Made by a program: the position numbers and the translations under genes | Origin: JAGLTZ01 sp964637695 | GTDB lineage: Bacteria > Blakebacterota > Blakebacteria > Blakebacterales > Blakebacteraceae | Direction of reading: 5' to 3' | Assembly: GCA_964637695.1 (NCBI GenBank) | Contig: CAZWVF010000004.1 | Span: forward strand, 1-64,000 | DNA: 64,000 nucleotides | The notes under the pieces: model-generated | The model's database searches: none | Told to the model about the DNA's origin: nothing | What the model saw: only the letters and a program-made list of their open reading frames with translations | In this document: piece after piece, positions 9,142 through 18,035 of the stretch | How the letters are laid out: the number at the start of each line of letters is the position of its first letter | Numbering within the stretch: position 1 is the first letter of the stretch

Positions 9142-10293
9142 TTATCGAGTCTGAAGGTTTGAGACATATCGCATTCCCGGAAGCTGTTCTACGATACCTT
9201 CGATCTCAAGCTGCAGCAGTATGGTCAGAACTGCAGGTGTACTGAGGCCTGTTGCAGTGCATAATTGATCCACGTGAAGCGGATCATTCCCGATCTGTTT
9301 GAATACGATTTCAGCATCGGACCCCAGTTTCTTCAGAACTTTTTCAGCTTTTCGTGACAGTATCTGTGCCTGTGCATTCATTGCCTCCCGGATTCCATCA
9401 TCCATATGAAGGGGCAGGCTGACCAGGAGATCAGCCAGATCCCGGCATACCTCCGCGCGTCCTTCACGGATTAACTGATTTGGAAGAGCCGACATGGGAT
9501 CTGTTGTCCGTCCCGGTACGGCCAGTACAACCCGGCCGTAATCGAGAGCGAAATCCGATGTATGCCTGGCTCCGCTTTTAATCCCTCCTTCCACAACGAT
9601 TGTTGCTGCTGAAAGTCCGGCGATGATCCGGTTTCGAGGTACAAAGGTGTGTTTCTGAGCTTGAGTACCCGGGGGATATTCGGCTATCAGCGCACCACCA
9701 TGATTCAGGATCGAATGTGCAAGTGGACGATGGGCGGAAGGGTGGACTGTATGCAGTCCATGAGCCAGAACCGCCACCGTTCTGCCCTCTGCTGTAATGC
9801 ACGACCGGTGAGCGATCCCATCGATACCGGTAGCCAGTCCGGAAATGACAATAAAAGGAAAACGGCCCAGGTCTTCAGCAATCTGACGGGTCACCCTCTC
9901 ACCATACAGAGAGGGTCTGCGCGTCCCTACGACCGCCACACCTGTTTCAGCGAAGACATCTGTACATCCCTTGGCATAGAGAACCAGAGGTGGATCGGTC
10001 ATCCCCTCATACAGAGCGGCCGGATATCCGGGATGGCCATGAACGAGAGGCACTATCCCTGCCCGTTTTATTCTGGTTGTGGCGCTCTGCAGATCTACTT
10101 TTTTCGAACTCCGCAGTTTATGCAGACCAGATTTACCGATTCCAGGCTGGTTCAGCAGGGTTTGATCGGATTGACGCATCAGGCTGTCGAGGTCACCAAA
10201 CGTTCTGATGAGTGATGCAAATCCCGGAATGGAGGTTCCGCCTGAAATGCTCAGTGCGATTGCCTCGTCAGGCTGTAGAAGCGGCCTGTCCAT
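9142..10293 (-). CDS. dprA: DNA-processing protein DprA
   Basis: DprA loads RecA onto incoming single-stranded DNA during natural transformation. The product is 383 residues from the ATG at 10293, which has a GAGGTG Shine-Dalgarno; a GTG four codons upstream is the alternative. Seen: an N-terminal helical HhH/SAM-like region (about 1-70), a Rossmann-type domain (about 80-290) with VVGTRRPSLYG and the glycine-rich SGLATGIDGIAH, and a C-terminal winged-helix-like segment (about 320-383). It follows obg on the same strand after 60 bases, so the two may be cotranscribed. No other competence genes are visible apart from one pilin-like gene at 18 kb. Confidence 0.95.
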   Translation of the reverse strand: MDRPLLQPDEAIALSISGGTSIPGFASLIRTFGDLDSLMRQSDQTLLNQPGIGKSGLHKLRSSKKVDLQSATTRIKRAGIVPLVHGHPGYPAALYEGMTDPPLVLYAKGCTDVFAETGVAVVGTRRPSLYGERVTRQIAEDLGRFPFIVISGLATGIDGIAHRSCITAEGRTVAVLAHGLHTVHPSAHRPLAHSILNHGGALIAEYPPGTQAQKHTFVPRNRIIAGLSAATIVVEGGIKSGARHTSDFALDYGRVVLAVPGRTTDPMSALPNQLIREGRAEVCRDLADLLVSLPLHMDDGIREAMNAQAQILSRKAEKVLKKLGSDAEIVFKQIGNDPLHVDQLCTATGLSTPAVLTILLQLEIEGIVEQLPGMRYVSNLQTR

Positions 10294-10353
10294 GCCACAC
10301 CTCACCTTCTGACATGAGTGGTATCTGATTATCTGCAGAGGGGGACGTGTGCT

Positions 10354-11415
10354 TTAACGCGCAGGGGGGTCAGGGCTGCTTTCTTCATCCAGAAGCGAAC
10401 CGATCAACTGAGATACTCTTTTAATGCCTTCACCTGTCTGGCTCGAAATGGCAACTGAGGGCATACCCTCCACCAGAGGCCATACCTGTTGCCCGTTTTC
10501 TACAGGAAGGACCTCAAGAGGCAGTCCGAGGAGCTCCAGGAGTACTTCCCTGTCTTCGGGGGGAATCAGATCGAGTTTTGTAAAGAGCAGTCCGGCCGGC
10601 CGGCCGAGCAGAGCCGATGAGTAGCTGGCCAGTTCACTTTTCAGGATGTTAATCTCATCGAGAGGATTATCCCCGAAAAGGTCTATAAGGTAAAGCAGGA
10701 CTCTCGTCCGTTCTATATGGCGCAGGAAATCGGTTCCCAATCCCTTCCCTGCGCTGGCTCCTTCAATCAGACCCGGGATATCGGCCATCACGCAGCTCTC
10801 CCAGTCTCCCAGATCCACGATCCCCAGATTGGGAGCCAGCGTGGTGAAGGGATATTCGGCGATCCTGGGCCGGGCCTCGGAGAGGCGGGAGAGCAGTGTG
10901 CTTTTGCCGGCATTCGGCAAACCGACCAATCCCACATCGGCAATCAGCTTCAGCTCCAGGCGCAGGGTTCTTTCCTCACCATCTTCACCGACTTCCCATT
11001 TCCGTGGAGCCTGATTGACGCTGGAAACGAATCTGGCATTGCCTCTTCCACCCCGCCCACCTCTTGCGGCCACGAATTGCTGATCGGCTTCGGTCAGATC
11101 TGCCAGAATCTCTCCCCTCTCATCATCATAAACAACCGTGCCTGGAGGGACTTTAATGACGGAATCATCTCCATCAGCCCCCGTCCTGTTCGAGCCCTGA
11201 CCGTGGCTGCCCCTCCCTGCCTTTACCTGCGGGTATCTCTTGAAGTCGAGAAGCGTCCTCATGTGAGCGTCGACTTCAATAACTATATCCCCACCCTTCC
11301 CACCATCACCTCCGTCAGGCCCTCCTCTGGGAACACCCTTCTCACGGCGGAAGGAGGCACACCCGCTGCCACCTGTTCCTGCGGTTATGAATATTTTCGC
11401 GGTGTCAATAAACAT
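10354..11415 (-). CDS. obg: Obg/CgtA-family ribosome-associated GTPase
   Basis: Essential GTPase that binds the 50S subunit and acts in ribosome maturation and the stringent response. The product is 353 residues: a glycine-rich Obg domain (about 1-158) with the typical run of GG repeats, and a G domain (about 159-330). Seen: G1 GLPNAGKSTL, G2 region with YPFTTL, G3 DIPGL, and a TKLD-type G4. There is only a short C-terminal tail rather than a long OCT domain. The Shine-Dalgarno is weak. It is divergent from the amidohydrolase gene, with the shared upstream region lying at 11416-11562. Confidence 0.97.
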   Translation of the reverse strand: MFIDTAKIFITAGTGGSGCASFRREKGVPRGGPDGGDGGKGGDIVIEVDAHMRTLLDFKRYPQVKAGRGSHGQGSNRTGADGDDSVIKVPPGTVVYDDERGEILADLTEADQQFVAARGGRGGRGNARFVSSVNQAPRKWEVGEDGEERTLRLELKLIADVGLVGLPNAGKSTLLSRLSEARPRIAEYPFTTLAPNLGIVDLGDWESCVMADIPGLIEGASAGKGLGTDFLRHIERTRVLLYLIDLFGDNPLDEINILKSELASYSSALLGRPAGLLFTKLDLIPPEDREVLLELLGLPLEVLPVENGQQVWPLVEGMPSVAISSQTGEGIKRVSQLIGSLLDEESSPDPPAR

Positions 11416-11562
11416 GATCTCTAGAAATGGCTGCTCGGATGAGTGCCAAATCCCAATAAACCCCAGATCTCGATATGCATCTTTGACGCTGCCTGTTTCA
11501 ACACCTCAATCAACTCCTGTATGAGGTGAGTGTTGCCGGAAGGGCCTGTCAGGTGCAAGTAT

Positions 11563-13278
11563 ATGTCTGGTAAAAACAAGTTGAAAGGACGGCTGGTGGC
11601 TGTGAGACAATTATTCCTCCTGGGAGCATTGATAATGATGGTTTCATCGGCGGCAGGTTGCGGCAACCCGGATTCAACTCAGGCAGACCTTGTATTGCTC
11701 GAATCGAGGATCTTCACAGCAGATGATGACGTGCCCTGGGCAGAAGCTCTTGCCGTCAAGAATGGTTTGATCCTGAAGATCGGCACGGAATCAGAGATCT
11801 TACAGCTTATCGGCGACCAGACCGAAGTTATCCGCCGTCCGGGAAGTCTGACAGTTCCCGGTTTCAACGATGCCCACGTCCATATGCTTGATGGCGGCGC
11901 CAGCATTATCGGCATACAGCTGCGCGATTCCAGGGATGAGGAGGATTTCCGGGACAGGATCGCTGCCTACATTGAGAATCTTCCTTCAGGAACCTGGGTG
12001 CAGAACGGGAACTGGGATCACGAAGCATGGCCCAGCCAAAAGCATCCATCAAAGGAACTGATCGATCCGGTCACCCCTGAAAATCCCGTGATGGTAACCC
12101 GCCTGGACGGTCATATCAGTCTCGCCAACTCTCTTGCGCTGGAACTCGCTGGTATCACCAATGAAACACTCGACCCCGTCGGAGGGGATATCGTACGCGA
12201 TCCCGAAACTGGTGAAGCGACGGGGATCCTGATCGATGCGGCACAGTCGCTGGTATTCAGGTTCATACCTGAAGCAGACGACGCAGAACTCCGACGCACC
12301 CTGGAAGCCGCCATTGCACACGCTGCCGAATGCGGCGTGACCAGCGTTCAGGATAATACAGATATGCGGCTCTACAGTGTCTACGAGCAGATCCGCTCGG
12401 AGGGCAAACTCACCGTTCGTGTAAATGCCTGGCATCCGATCGGGAGGCAGCAGGAACTGATCGATCTGGGTATTGATGGTCCAACCGGTGACATGTGGCT
12501 TAGGCGAGGTACTGTCAAGATGTTCGCAGATGGCAGCATGGGTGCCGGAAGTGCCTGGTTCTTCGAACCGTATACGGATGATCCATCAACCAGCGGACTT
12601 GCGATGGCCAGTGAAGAAGTACTCTTCCGCCAGATCAGGGAGGCTGACGCAGCGGGATTCAACATCGCCTGCCATGCGATAGGTGACAGAGCTAATTCGG
12701 TCGTCCTGGATGCGTTTGCCGAGGCATTCAGACTGAATACCGACCGTCACAATCCCCGCAGACACAGGATCGAGCATGCACAGGTAGTCCGTGAGGAGGA
12801 TGTACGCCGCTTCAGGGATCTCGAAATAATCGCTTCAATTCAACCCAGTCACGCAATTGATGATATGCGATGGGCAGAGAAACGTATTGGACGCAAACGC
12901 TGTGACGATGCATATCGGGTTGGCAGCTTCATTGATGCCGGAATCCGCACAGCCTTTGGCACTGACTGGTTCGTGGAGCCACTTGACCCGCGCCTTGGCC
13001 TGTATGCTGCAGTAACACGCGAATTCCCTGCAGGTGGTCCGGAGGGAGGCTGGTTCCCTGAAGACAGAGTTACACTTGAGGAAGCCATTAAAGCCTGCAC
13101 CACTGAAAGCGCGTACGCCGAAAGCATGGAAGATGTAAAAGGAAAACTGGTAGCTGGTTATCTGGCTGATTTCACCATTTTCGAGCAGAACCTGTTCGAA
13201 TTAGAACCAATTCAATGGCTGGATACACCTGTAGTGATAACTGTTGTTGGAGGAATGATCGTTTATCGGATCGAATAA
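11563..13278 (+). CDS. YtcJ-type amidohydrolase, lipoprotein
   Basis: A metal-dependent amidohydrolase of the YtcJ-like amidohydrolase-3 group, 571 residues. A signal peptide ends in a lipobox (SSAAGC), so it is probably a membrane-anchored lipoprotein. Seen: the N-terminal sheet ending PGFNDAHVHMLDGG with the first two metal-ligand histidines, HAIGDRA and RHRIEHAQ with further ligand histidines, and the late active-site Asp in AFGTDWFVEPLDP. C-terminal features (VTLEEAIKACTTESAYAE) match the family. The ATG at 11563 is chosen because AGGTG lies eight bases upstream; a GTG at 11530 is in frame but adds residues before the signal peptide. The physiological substrate of this group is mostly unknown, so no precise reaction is claimed. 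Confidence 0.9.
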   Translation: MSGKNKLKGRLVAVRQLFLLGALIMMVSSAAGCGNPDSTQADLVLLESRIFTADDDVPWAEALAVKNGLILKIGTESEILQLIGDQTEVIRRPGSLTVPGFNDAHVHMLDGGASIIGIQLRDSRDEEDFRDRIAAYIENLPSGTWVQNGNWDHEAWPSQKHPSKELIDPVTPENPVMVTRLDGHISLANSLALELAGITNETLDPVGGDIVRDPETGEATGILIDAAQSLVFRFIPEADDAELRRTLEAAIAHAAECGVTSVQDNTDMRLYSVYEQIRSEGKLTVRVNAWHPIGRQQELIDLGIDGPTGDMWLRRGTVKMFADGSMGAGSAWFFEPYTDDPSTSGLAMASEEVLFRQIREADAAGFNIACHAIGDRANSVVLDAFAEAFRLNTDRHNPRRHRIEHAQVVREEDVRRFRDLEIIASIQPSHAIDDMRWAEKRIGRKRCDDAYRVGSFIDAGIRTAFGTDWFVEPLDPRLGLYAAVTREFPAGGPEGGWFPEDRVTLEEAIKACTTESAYAESMEDVKGKLVAGYLADFTIFEQNLFELEPIQWLDTPVVITVVGGMIVYRIE

Positions 13279-13298
13279 CTGTTACCGGCAGTTTCCCT

Positions 13299-14855
13299 TC
13301 AGTTTCCCCCTTCACGGTTCAGGATGTCGGCCAGGGCGGCGGCTGTGGGTGGCGGATCGGTAGAGAAAACCAGCGACTGGAAGAATTCGTCGAGATATTC
13401 GCCGCCGGTGACGATCGAGCAGACCGCCATAAGATCTGCGTTTCGGGTTACGGCGATGCTGCCCTGCTCAGGAGAGCTCCAGCGATAGATCATGCCCATC
13501 AGATCGGTCAACCGTCGTTCGCCTCCGGTCAGTCTGGCGATGGTTGCATCGAGAGTCAGCGACACCACCACACCGCGGGTTCGGGCCAGGCTTCCCGGGT
13601 CGTGCGTTCCGACACCCGCTTCTTCCAGTTCCGCATTTCTGGCTTCTTCCTGCGAAAAGGTCCAGTCTCCGGAATGTGGGTGATCCCTGTATCTCTGTTC
13701 GGCCATCATCAGTTTCTGCCGGAATGTCTCACGCTCTATCAGGTTCTCGCGCAGCATCACCAGCCAGGCCAGATAGTCGGTTCCACCTTCTGAGAACCAG
13801 TGCGGTGCCGTATAGGTGTCATTCTGCCACATGTGGAGGATCTCGCGGGCAAGCTGATGAAGCGCGTCCTTGTCTCCGGGAAAATCGATACCGGAATGCC
13901 AGGCCAGAGAGAGGCTTGCCCCCAGCCGCAGAGTCGGATCGCCACCTGCCGCCACCTTGGGCAGCAGAACGGTCAATCTGTTTGTGGGCGGAGCTCCAAA
14001 TATCTGCTGCCCGGACAGAAGGAGTCTTCTCACCACCTCGATAAATGTCGAATCGAGGGCGGGCTGGCGTCCCTGGATCCCTACCGTTACACTCATCCCT
14101 GCAACCCGGACGCTATGGCGCCTGAAATCTCCCACGGCCAGCACAGCATCCCACAGTTCCTCCGGATTTTCAGGTCGGTAGCTGCGTCCATAACCTTCCC
14201 AGGGCACAACTATCTTCCACGATATGGGCACGTCGAATATCACTTCGGTAATTACATCACGGGGACCGCTCGATCTGCCCTCTCTTCCTTCGGAATCTCT
14301 ATCGGAACTGACTGTCAGTAATGGATCCGGTATCAGGAAGAGCTCCTTGCCCGGTGCATATACCGCTTCGGAGCCGATACCCACCCCACCCGCTCCCTCC
14401 GGATCGGGGCCGGGGGCGCTCACTTCATATGAGAGACGCATTCCGCCTCCACTGCCGCCGGAGATCATCCATCCCTGCGGATGGACTGCCACCCTGAGTG
14501 CCTGACCGAATCCGTCCTGAGCTTCAGGCCGCGTCTGGGTTGACCTGCGCGAGCGGATATCGGCGTGTCGCCATACAGCTCCGTTCGATACGTCCCCCAT
14601 CAGAACAGCCGTTACGCTTACGCTGCCGTTTTCGAGGGACGGTCGAACAACGTATGTGACACGCCAGTATTCCTGCTGCAGATTTTCGGTCAGATTCAGC
14701 CCGCCCGGGACAATCCAGGTTTCGGCAGTGAGTGATGTTGCCGGAAAGAAAACCGGAAAGAAAAGAAGTGTCGCTACGCAGGGATAGAGGAGCGAAAAGG
14801 TGAAGGTGAGACCTCCCTTTCTCTTTTCAGATCGATGCCTTCGCGGGGCGTTCAT
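13299..14855 (-). CDS. Secreted M61/MA-type peptidase-like protein with altered zinc motif
   Basis: An exported protein of 518 residues with a basic N-terminus, a hydrophobic signal segment (about 15-40) and a C-terminal gluzincin-like domain. The domain is recognised by REILHMWQN followed by WFSEGGTDYLAW, matching the HExxH...WFxEGxTxY layout of M61/M1 peptidases. The first metal-binding His is Arg here: the codon at about 13840 is CGC where CAC would give His, while the Glu, second His and downstream Glu are kept. It may therefore be catalytically inactive or have a single-base change. It is divergent from polX, the two starts being only 18 bases apart. An alternative ATG at 14873 abuts the polX start directly; neither has a good Shine-Dalgarno. 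Confidence 0.75.
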   Translation of the reverse strand: MNAPRRHRSEKRKGGLTFTFSLLYPCVATLLFFPVFFPATSLTAETWIVPGGLNLTENLQQEYWRVTYVVRPSLENGSVSVTAVLMGDVSNGAVWRHADIRSRRSTQTRPEAQDGFGQALRVAVHPQGWMISGGSGGGMRLSYEVSAPGPDPEGAGGVGIGSEAVYAPGKELFLIPDPLLTVSSDRDSEGREGRSSGPRDVITEVIFDVPISWKIVVPWEGYGRSYRPENPEELWDAVLAVGDFRRHSVRVAGMSVTVGIQGRQPALDSTFIEVVRRLLLSGQQIFGAPPTNRLTVLLPKVAAGGDPTLRLGASLSLAWHSGIDFPGDKDALHQLAREILHMWQNDTYTAPHWFSEGGTDYLAWLVMLRENLIERETFRQKLMMAEQRYRDHPHSGDWTFSQEEARNAELEEAGVGTHDPGSLARTRGVVVSLTLDATIARLTGGERRLTDLMGMIYRWSSPEQGSIAVTRNADLMAVCSIVTGGEYLDEFFQSLVFSTDPPPTAAALADILNREGGN

Positions 14856-14873
14856 GCACGCTATATTAGTCAT

Positions 14874-16607
14874 ATGTCTTCTAACGTCCAACTGGCACGA
14901 CTGTTTTCCGAAATCGCGCTTCTTCTGGAACTGCAGGAAGCCAATCCGTTCAAGATACGCGCATTCAGCCGGGCTTCGCAGGCCATCGAGGCTCTGGACG
15001 AGAATGTGGAGAAGCGGATCGCGGATGATACCCTGCAGGAGATCCCTGGAATTGGAAAGGACCTGGCGGAGAAGATAATCGAGTTCGTGGAAACGGGCGT
15101 AATCAAGGAACACCTGGAACTGAAGGAGTCGGTTCCCGTGATCCTGGTCGAAATGACACGAATCCCCGGCCTGGGTCCTAAAAAAGCCCTGAATCTGTTC
15201 AATTCCCTCGGGATCGAGAGCCTGGAGCAGTTGGAACAGGCCTGCCGCAGCGACCGGATCTCACAACTGCAGGGCTTCGGGGGCAAGAGCCAGCAGAACA
15301 TCCTCGAAGGGATCGAATTCGTACGGCGGGCCTCGGAACGGGTACACCTGGGGATCGCCATTCCCTGTGCGGAGGAGTTCATCAAGGCTCTGAGTACTCT
15401 GAAGGAAGTGGAACAGATCAGCACCGCAGGGAGCCTGCGACGGATGAAGGAATCTGTCGGCGATGTCGATCTGGTGGTCGGTTCCACCTCGCCGTCAGCC
15501 GTGATGGATCTCTTCACAGGTAACAGACAGGTGGCCACGATCCTGGTCAGGGGAAAGACCAGATCGAGCATCCGGACACACGATGACCTGCAGGTCGATC
15601 TGCGGGTGGTCGAACCTGAAGTATTCGGTGCCGCCCTGATGCACTTTACCGGCAGCAGGGAGCACAATATCCGGCTGCGGGAGATGGCCCGTAAAAAGGG
15701 ATTGAAGATAAATGAGTACGGGATCTTCAAGGGGGAGAAAAGACTAGGTGCTGCTACAGAAGACGAGTGCTTCAAGACCATCGGCCTGCCCTGGATCGCT
15801 CCGGAGCTGAGGGAAGACAGCGGCGAGATACAGGCGGCCCTCGATACCACACTTCCCGACCTGATCACAAATTCAGACATACGCGGCGAACTGCATGCCC
15901 ACACCGATGCCAGCGACGGCAGGATGACTCTGGAATCATATATAGAGGAGGCCGGGAAGAGGGGCTGGTCGTATATCGGGGTCACCGATCATTCGGGAAA
16001 CCTCAAAATCGCAAATGGACTCGACCTCGACCGCATGAAACGGCAGATAGACAGCATGCGCAAAGCGGATGAGGAATATAAGGATATAAAGATCTTTGCC
16101 GGAACCGAGGTGGATATCCTGAAAGACGGCACTCTCGACTACCCGGATGAAATCCTGAAAGAGCTGGATATCGTTGTCGCATCGATCCACACCCTCTTCG
16201 GTCTCAGCAGGGATGATCAGACGAAACGTATCTGCGACGCTATGGCCAATCCCTATGTCGGTATCATCGGACATCTAACGGGCCGGATGATCGGAACGCG
16301 GGCCGCATACGACCTGGATGTCGAAAAGGCAATAGAGACGGCCGCTCGGACCGGCACCGCTCTGGAGATCAACGCAAGTCCGGTCAGACTCGACCTGAAC
16401 GACCGCCACACACGGATGGCGAAAGAGGCAGGAGCCGGCATCGTGATCTGTACCGATGCCCACAGCACCGCCCAGCTCGACCTGATGAGATTCGGCGTCA
16501 AGGTTGCACGCCGGGCGTGGCTGGAGGCCCCCGATGTGCTGAATACTTTGAAACCGGCTGAACTTATCAAAGCCCTGCACGCAAAACGGCCTGAAAAGAG
16601 GAAATAG
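14874..16607 (+). CDS. polX: DNA polymerase/3'-5' exonuclease PolX
   Basis: Family X DNA polymerase with a C-terminal PHP exonuclease domain, used in base-excision and gap-filling repair. The 577 residues match the bacterial family length. Seen: N-terminal helix-hairpin-helix segments (about 40-130, with IPGIGKDLAEKI and IPGLGPKKAL), a nucleotidyltransferase palm (about 175-290) with GSLRR and the catalytic GDVDL plus VDLRVV aspartates, and a PHP domain (about 335-570) with HAHTDASDG, VTDHS, SIHTLFG and CTDAHS metal ligands. The ATG at 14874 is chosen because conserved similarity begins there; an in-frame ATG at 14835 would run into the divergent gene. The last codons are imperfectly repeated just after the stop (16573-16645). 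Confidence 0.96.
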   Translation: MSSNVQLARLFSEIALLLELQEANPFKIRAFSRASQAIEALDENVEKRIADDTLQEIPGIGKDLAEKIIEFVETGVIKEHLELKESVPVILVEMTRIPGLGPKKALNLFNSLGIESLEQLEQACRSDRISQLQGFGGKSQQNILEGIEFVRRASERVHLGIAIPCAEEFIKALSTLKEVEQISTAGSLRRMKESVGDVDLVVGSTSPSAVMDLFTGNRQVATILVRGKTRSSIRTHDDLQVDLRVVEPEVFGAALMHFTGSREHNIRLREMARKKGLKINEYGIFKGEKRLGAATEDECFKTIGLPWIAPELREDSGEIQAALDTTLPDLITNSDIRGELHAHTDASDGRMTLESYIEEAGKRGWSYIGVTDHSGNLKIANGLDLDRMKRQIDSMRKADEEYKDIKIFAGTEVDILKDGTLDYPDEILKELDIVVASIHTLFGLSRDDQTKRICDAMANPYVGIIGHLTGRMIGTRAAYDLDVEKAIETAARTGTALEINASPVRLDLNDRHTRMAKEAGAGIVICTDAHSTAQLDLMRFGVKVARRAWLEAPDVLNTLKPAELIKALHAKRPEKRK

Positions 16608-16645
16608 AGTCCCTGTACGCAATAAGGCTGAAAAGAGTAAATAAC
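16573..16645. repeat. Imperfect 35-bp tandem duplication at the polX 3' end
   Basis: Seen: the last 35 bases of polX (16573-16607) are repeated imperfectly at 16611-16645, both copies sharing CCCTG-ACGCAA and TGAAAAGAG-AAATA. The first copy encodes the final residues and stop; the second is noncoding. It looks like a small tandem duplication that has diverged. The rest of the gap to 16785 holds two short hairpins (16675-16689 and 16702-16718) and no recognised gene. Confidence 0.6.
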
Positions 16646-16785
16646 GGCCCCACTTGCGGACAGTCTCACTACAGCGTTAACTTTTAACGGTATTTCCGAG
16701 GCCTGATGAATAATCAGGGCCCGGATCAGAACGTCCGGCGGTTGAAGCCAGCCCGCTGCCGGCCAATAAGTGGAAGGGGTCCACA

Positions 16786-17955
16786 TTGAACAGTCACATC
16801 TCCAATTCCCGTTCCCGCGCCGCTGCCCTGGCCATTTCTGTTGCAGTCATGGTGATTGCCACGGCGGGGCCGGCACTGGCACAGCCCCCGGTTCCAGTGC
16901 GGTACAGCACCCGTACTCTTGCCATGGGCAATGCTACTCTGCTCTCGAGCAATCCGATCGAAGTGGGATATTACAATCCCGGAGCACTTTCGCTGACCGG
17001 CGGCTTTCACATCTACGTGCCGATGGTCCAGGTCAACCTGAACTACGATGTCATCGACTTCATTGATTACATAGACAAGAATGAAGCGACTTTCAAGAAT
17101 TTCAACTCAATGGACCCGATTTCCCAACTGAACTTCATAAATGACATGAACGAGGAGATCGGGGGCCACTGGGTCGGTCTCGACATGGATCCGATGATCG
17201 GGATACAGATGGGCAAACTGAGTCTTTCGGCATACTCTGTTTCCCGTGCCCAGATCAGGCTCGACGCAAGTGCTGTCCCACCCTATGCCGCACCCCTGGT
17301 ACAGTTGCGACAGGACAACGATGTTGTCATCAATGCCGCACTTGGTATCCAGGCAGGTCCGCTTCTGCACGGTGGCGTCGGGGTACGCTTTCTGAATCGT
17401 ACCCGTAAATTCGAAACATTCGAGCCTCTCGACCTCAATCTCGGTATAGGGCTCGGTCTCGACATGACCGAGGAGAACACCCAGACGACCGGAGTGACTG
17501 AAGAGACATTGACCGGATTCGCAGTGGATGTCGGCGGAACATTCACACTGACCAAGGCACTGGCAGTCGGCGGTCTGGTACGCGGCCTGGTCAGCGGGAT
17601 GGAAGACGCTGAGTGGGAGCCGGAGATTAGCGCTGGTATCAGAGTAAAGCCGCTGGAGCTCCTGCTGGGCATACCCAAGATCCTGATACGCGACCTGACT
17701 CTGGAGGCTGACATCCAGGATATCACAAATGTAAGGGGAGAGAAATTCGATGAGAAACTCCAGCTGGGCGCCGAACTCAAGATCCCCTTCTTTGCTCTGA
17801 GAGCCGGGATGAACCGGGGCAAGTTCACCTACGGTGCGGGTTTTCACTTCCTGATCGCCGACCTGGCCTTTGCAAAGACCAGCCTGCCTGTGTTCACTCC
17901 CTCTGGAGTGGAAGACCAGGACCTTTATTCGTTCTCGGTCGGTCTCGGATTCTGA
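16786..17955 (+). CDS. Outer-membrane beta-barrel protein (PorV/TraF-like), function unknown
   Basis: An exported protein of 389 residues with a signal peptide ending near ALA-QPP (about residue 32). After it come alternating hydrophobic and polar strands, glycine-rich turns and a C-terminal GLGF, as expected of an outer-membrane barrel that ends in an aromatic residue. The opening, with a pattern like MGNAT...NP...YNPG, is typical of PorV, UPF0164 and TraF-like barrels that sort or transport hydrophobic compounds, but I cannot separate these. The start is TTG, supported by a GGAAGGGG Shine-Dalgarno six bases upstream and the signal peptide directly after it. A hairpin terminator-like element follows at 17983. 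Confidence 0.8.
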   Translation: MNSHISNSRSRAAALAISVAVMVIATAGPALAQPPVPVRYSTRTLAMGNATLLSSNPIEVGYYNPGALSLTGGFHIYVPMVQVNLNYDVIDFIDYIDKNEATFKNFNSMDPISQLNFINDMNEEIGGHWVGLDMDPMIGIQMGKLSLSAYSVSRAQIRLDASAVPPYAAPLVQLRQDNDVVINAALGIQAGPLLHGGVGVRFLNRTRKFETFEPLDLNLGIGLGLDMTEENTQTTGVTEETLTGFAVDVGGTFTLTKALAVGGLVRGLVSGMEDAEWEPEISAGIRVKPLELLLGIPKILIRDLTLEADIQDITNVRGEKFDEKLQLGAELKIPFFALRAGMNRGKFTYGAGFHFLIADLAFAKTSLPVFTPSGVEDQDLYSFSVGLGF

Positions 17956-17982
17956 TCGATCAACTGATCACCCGGAGATTAT

Positions 17983-18008
17983 AAAGGGCGGTCGGCCGGC
18001 CGCCCTTT
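17983..18008. terminator. Terminator-like hairpin between convergent genes
   Basis: Seen: AAAGGGCGG and CCGCCCTTT form a perfect 9-bp stem around an 8-base loop, 27 bases after the barrel gene stop and 27 bases before the convergent pilin gene stop. The A and T runs at the stem ends would serve both strands. There is no long T tract beyond the stem, so termination strength is uncertain. Confidence 0.6.
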
Positions 18009-18035
18009 CCCATATCCAATCGATCTCTTCGGCTG

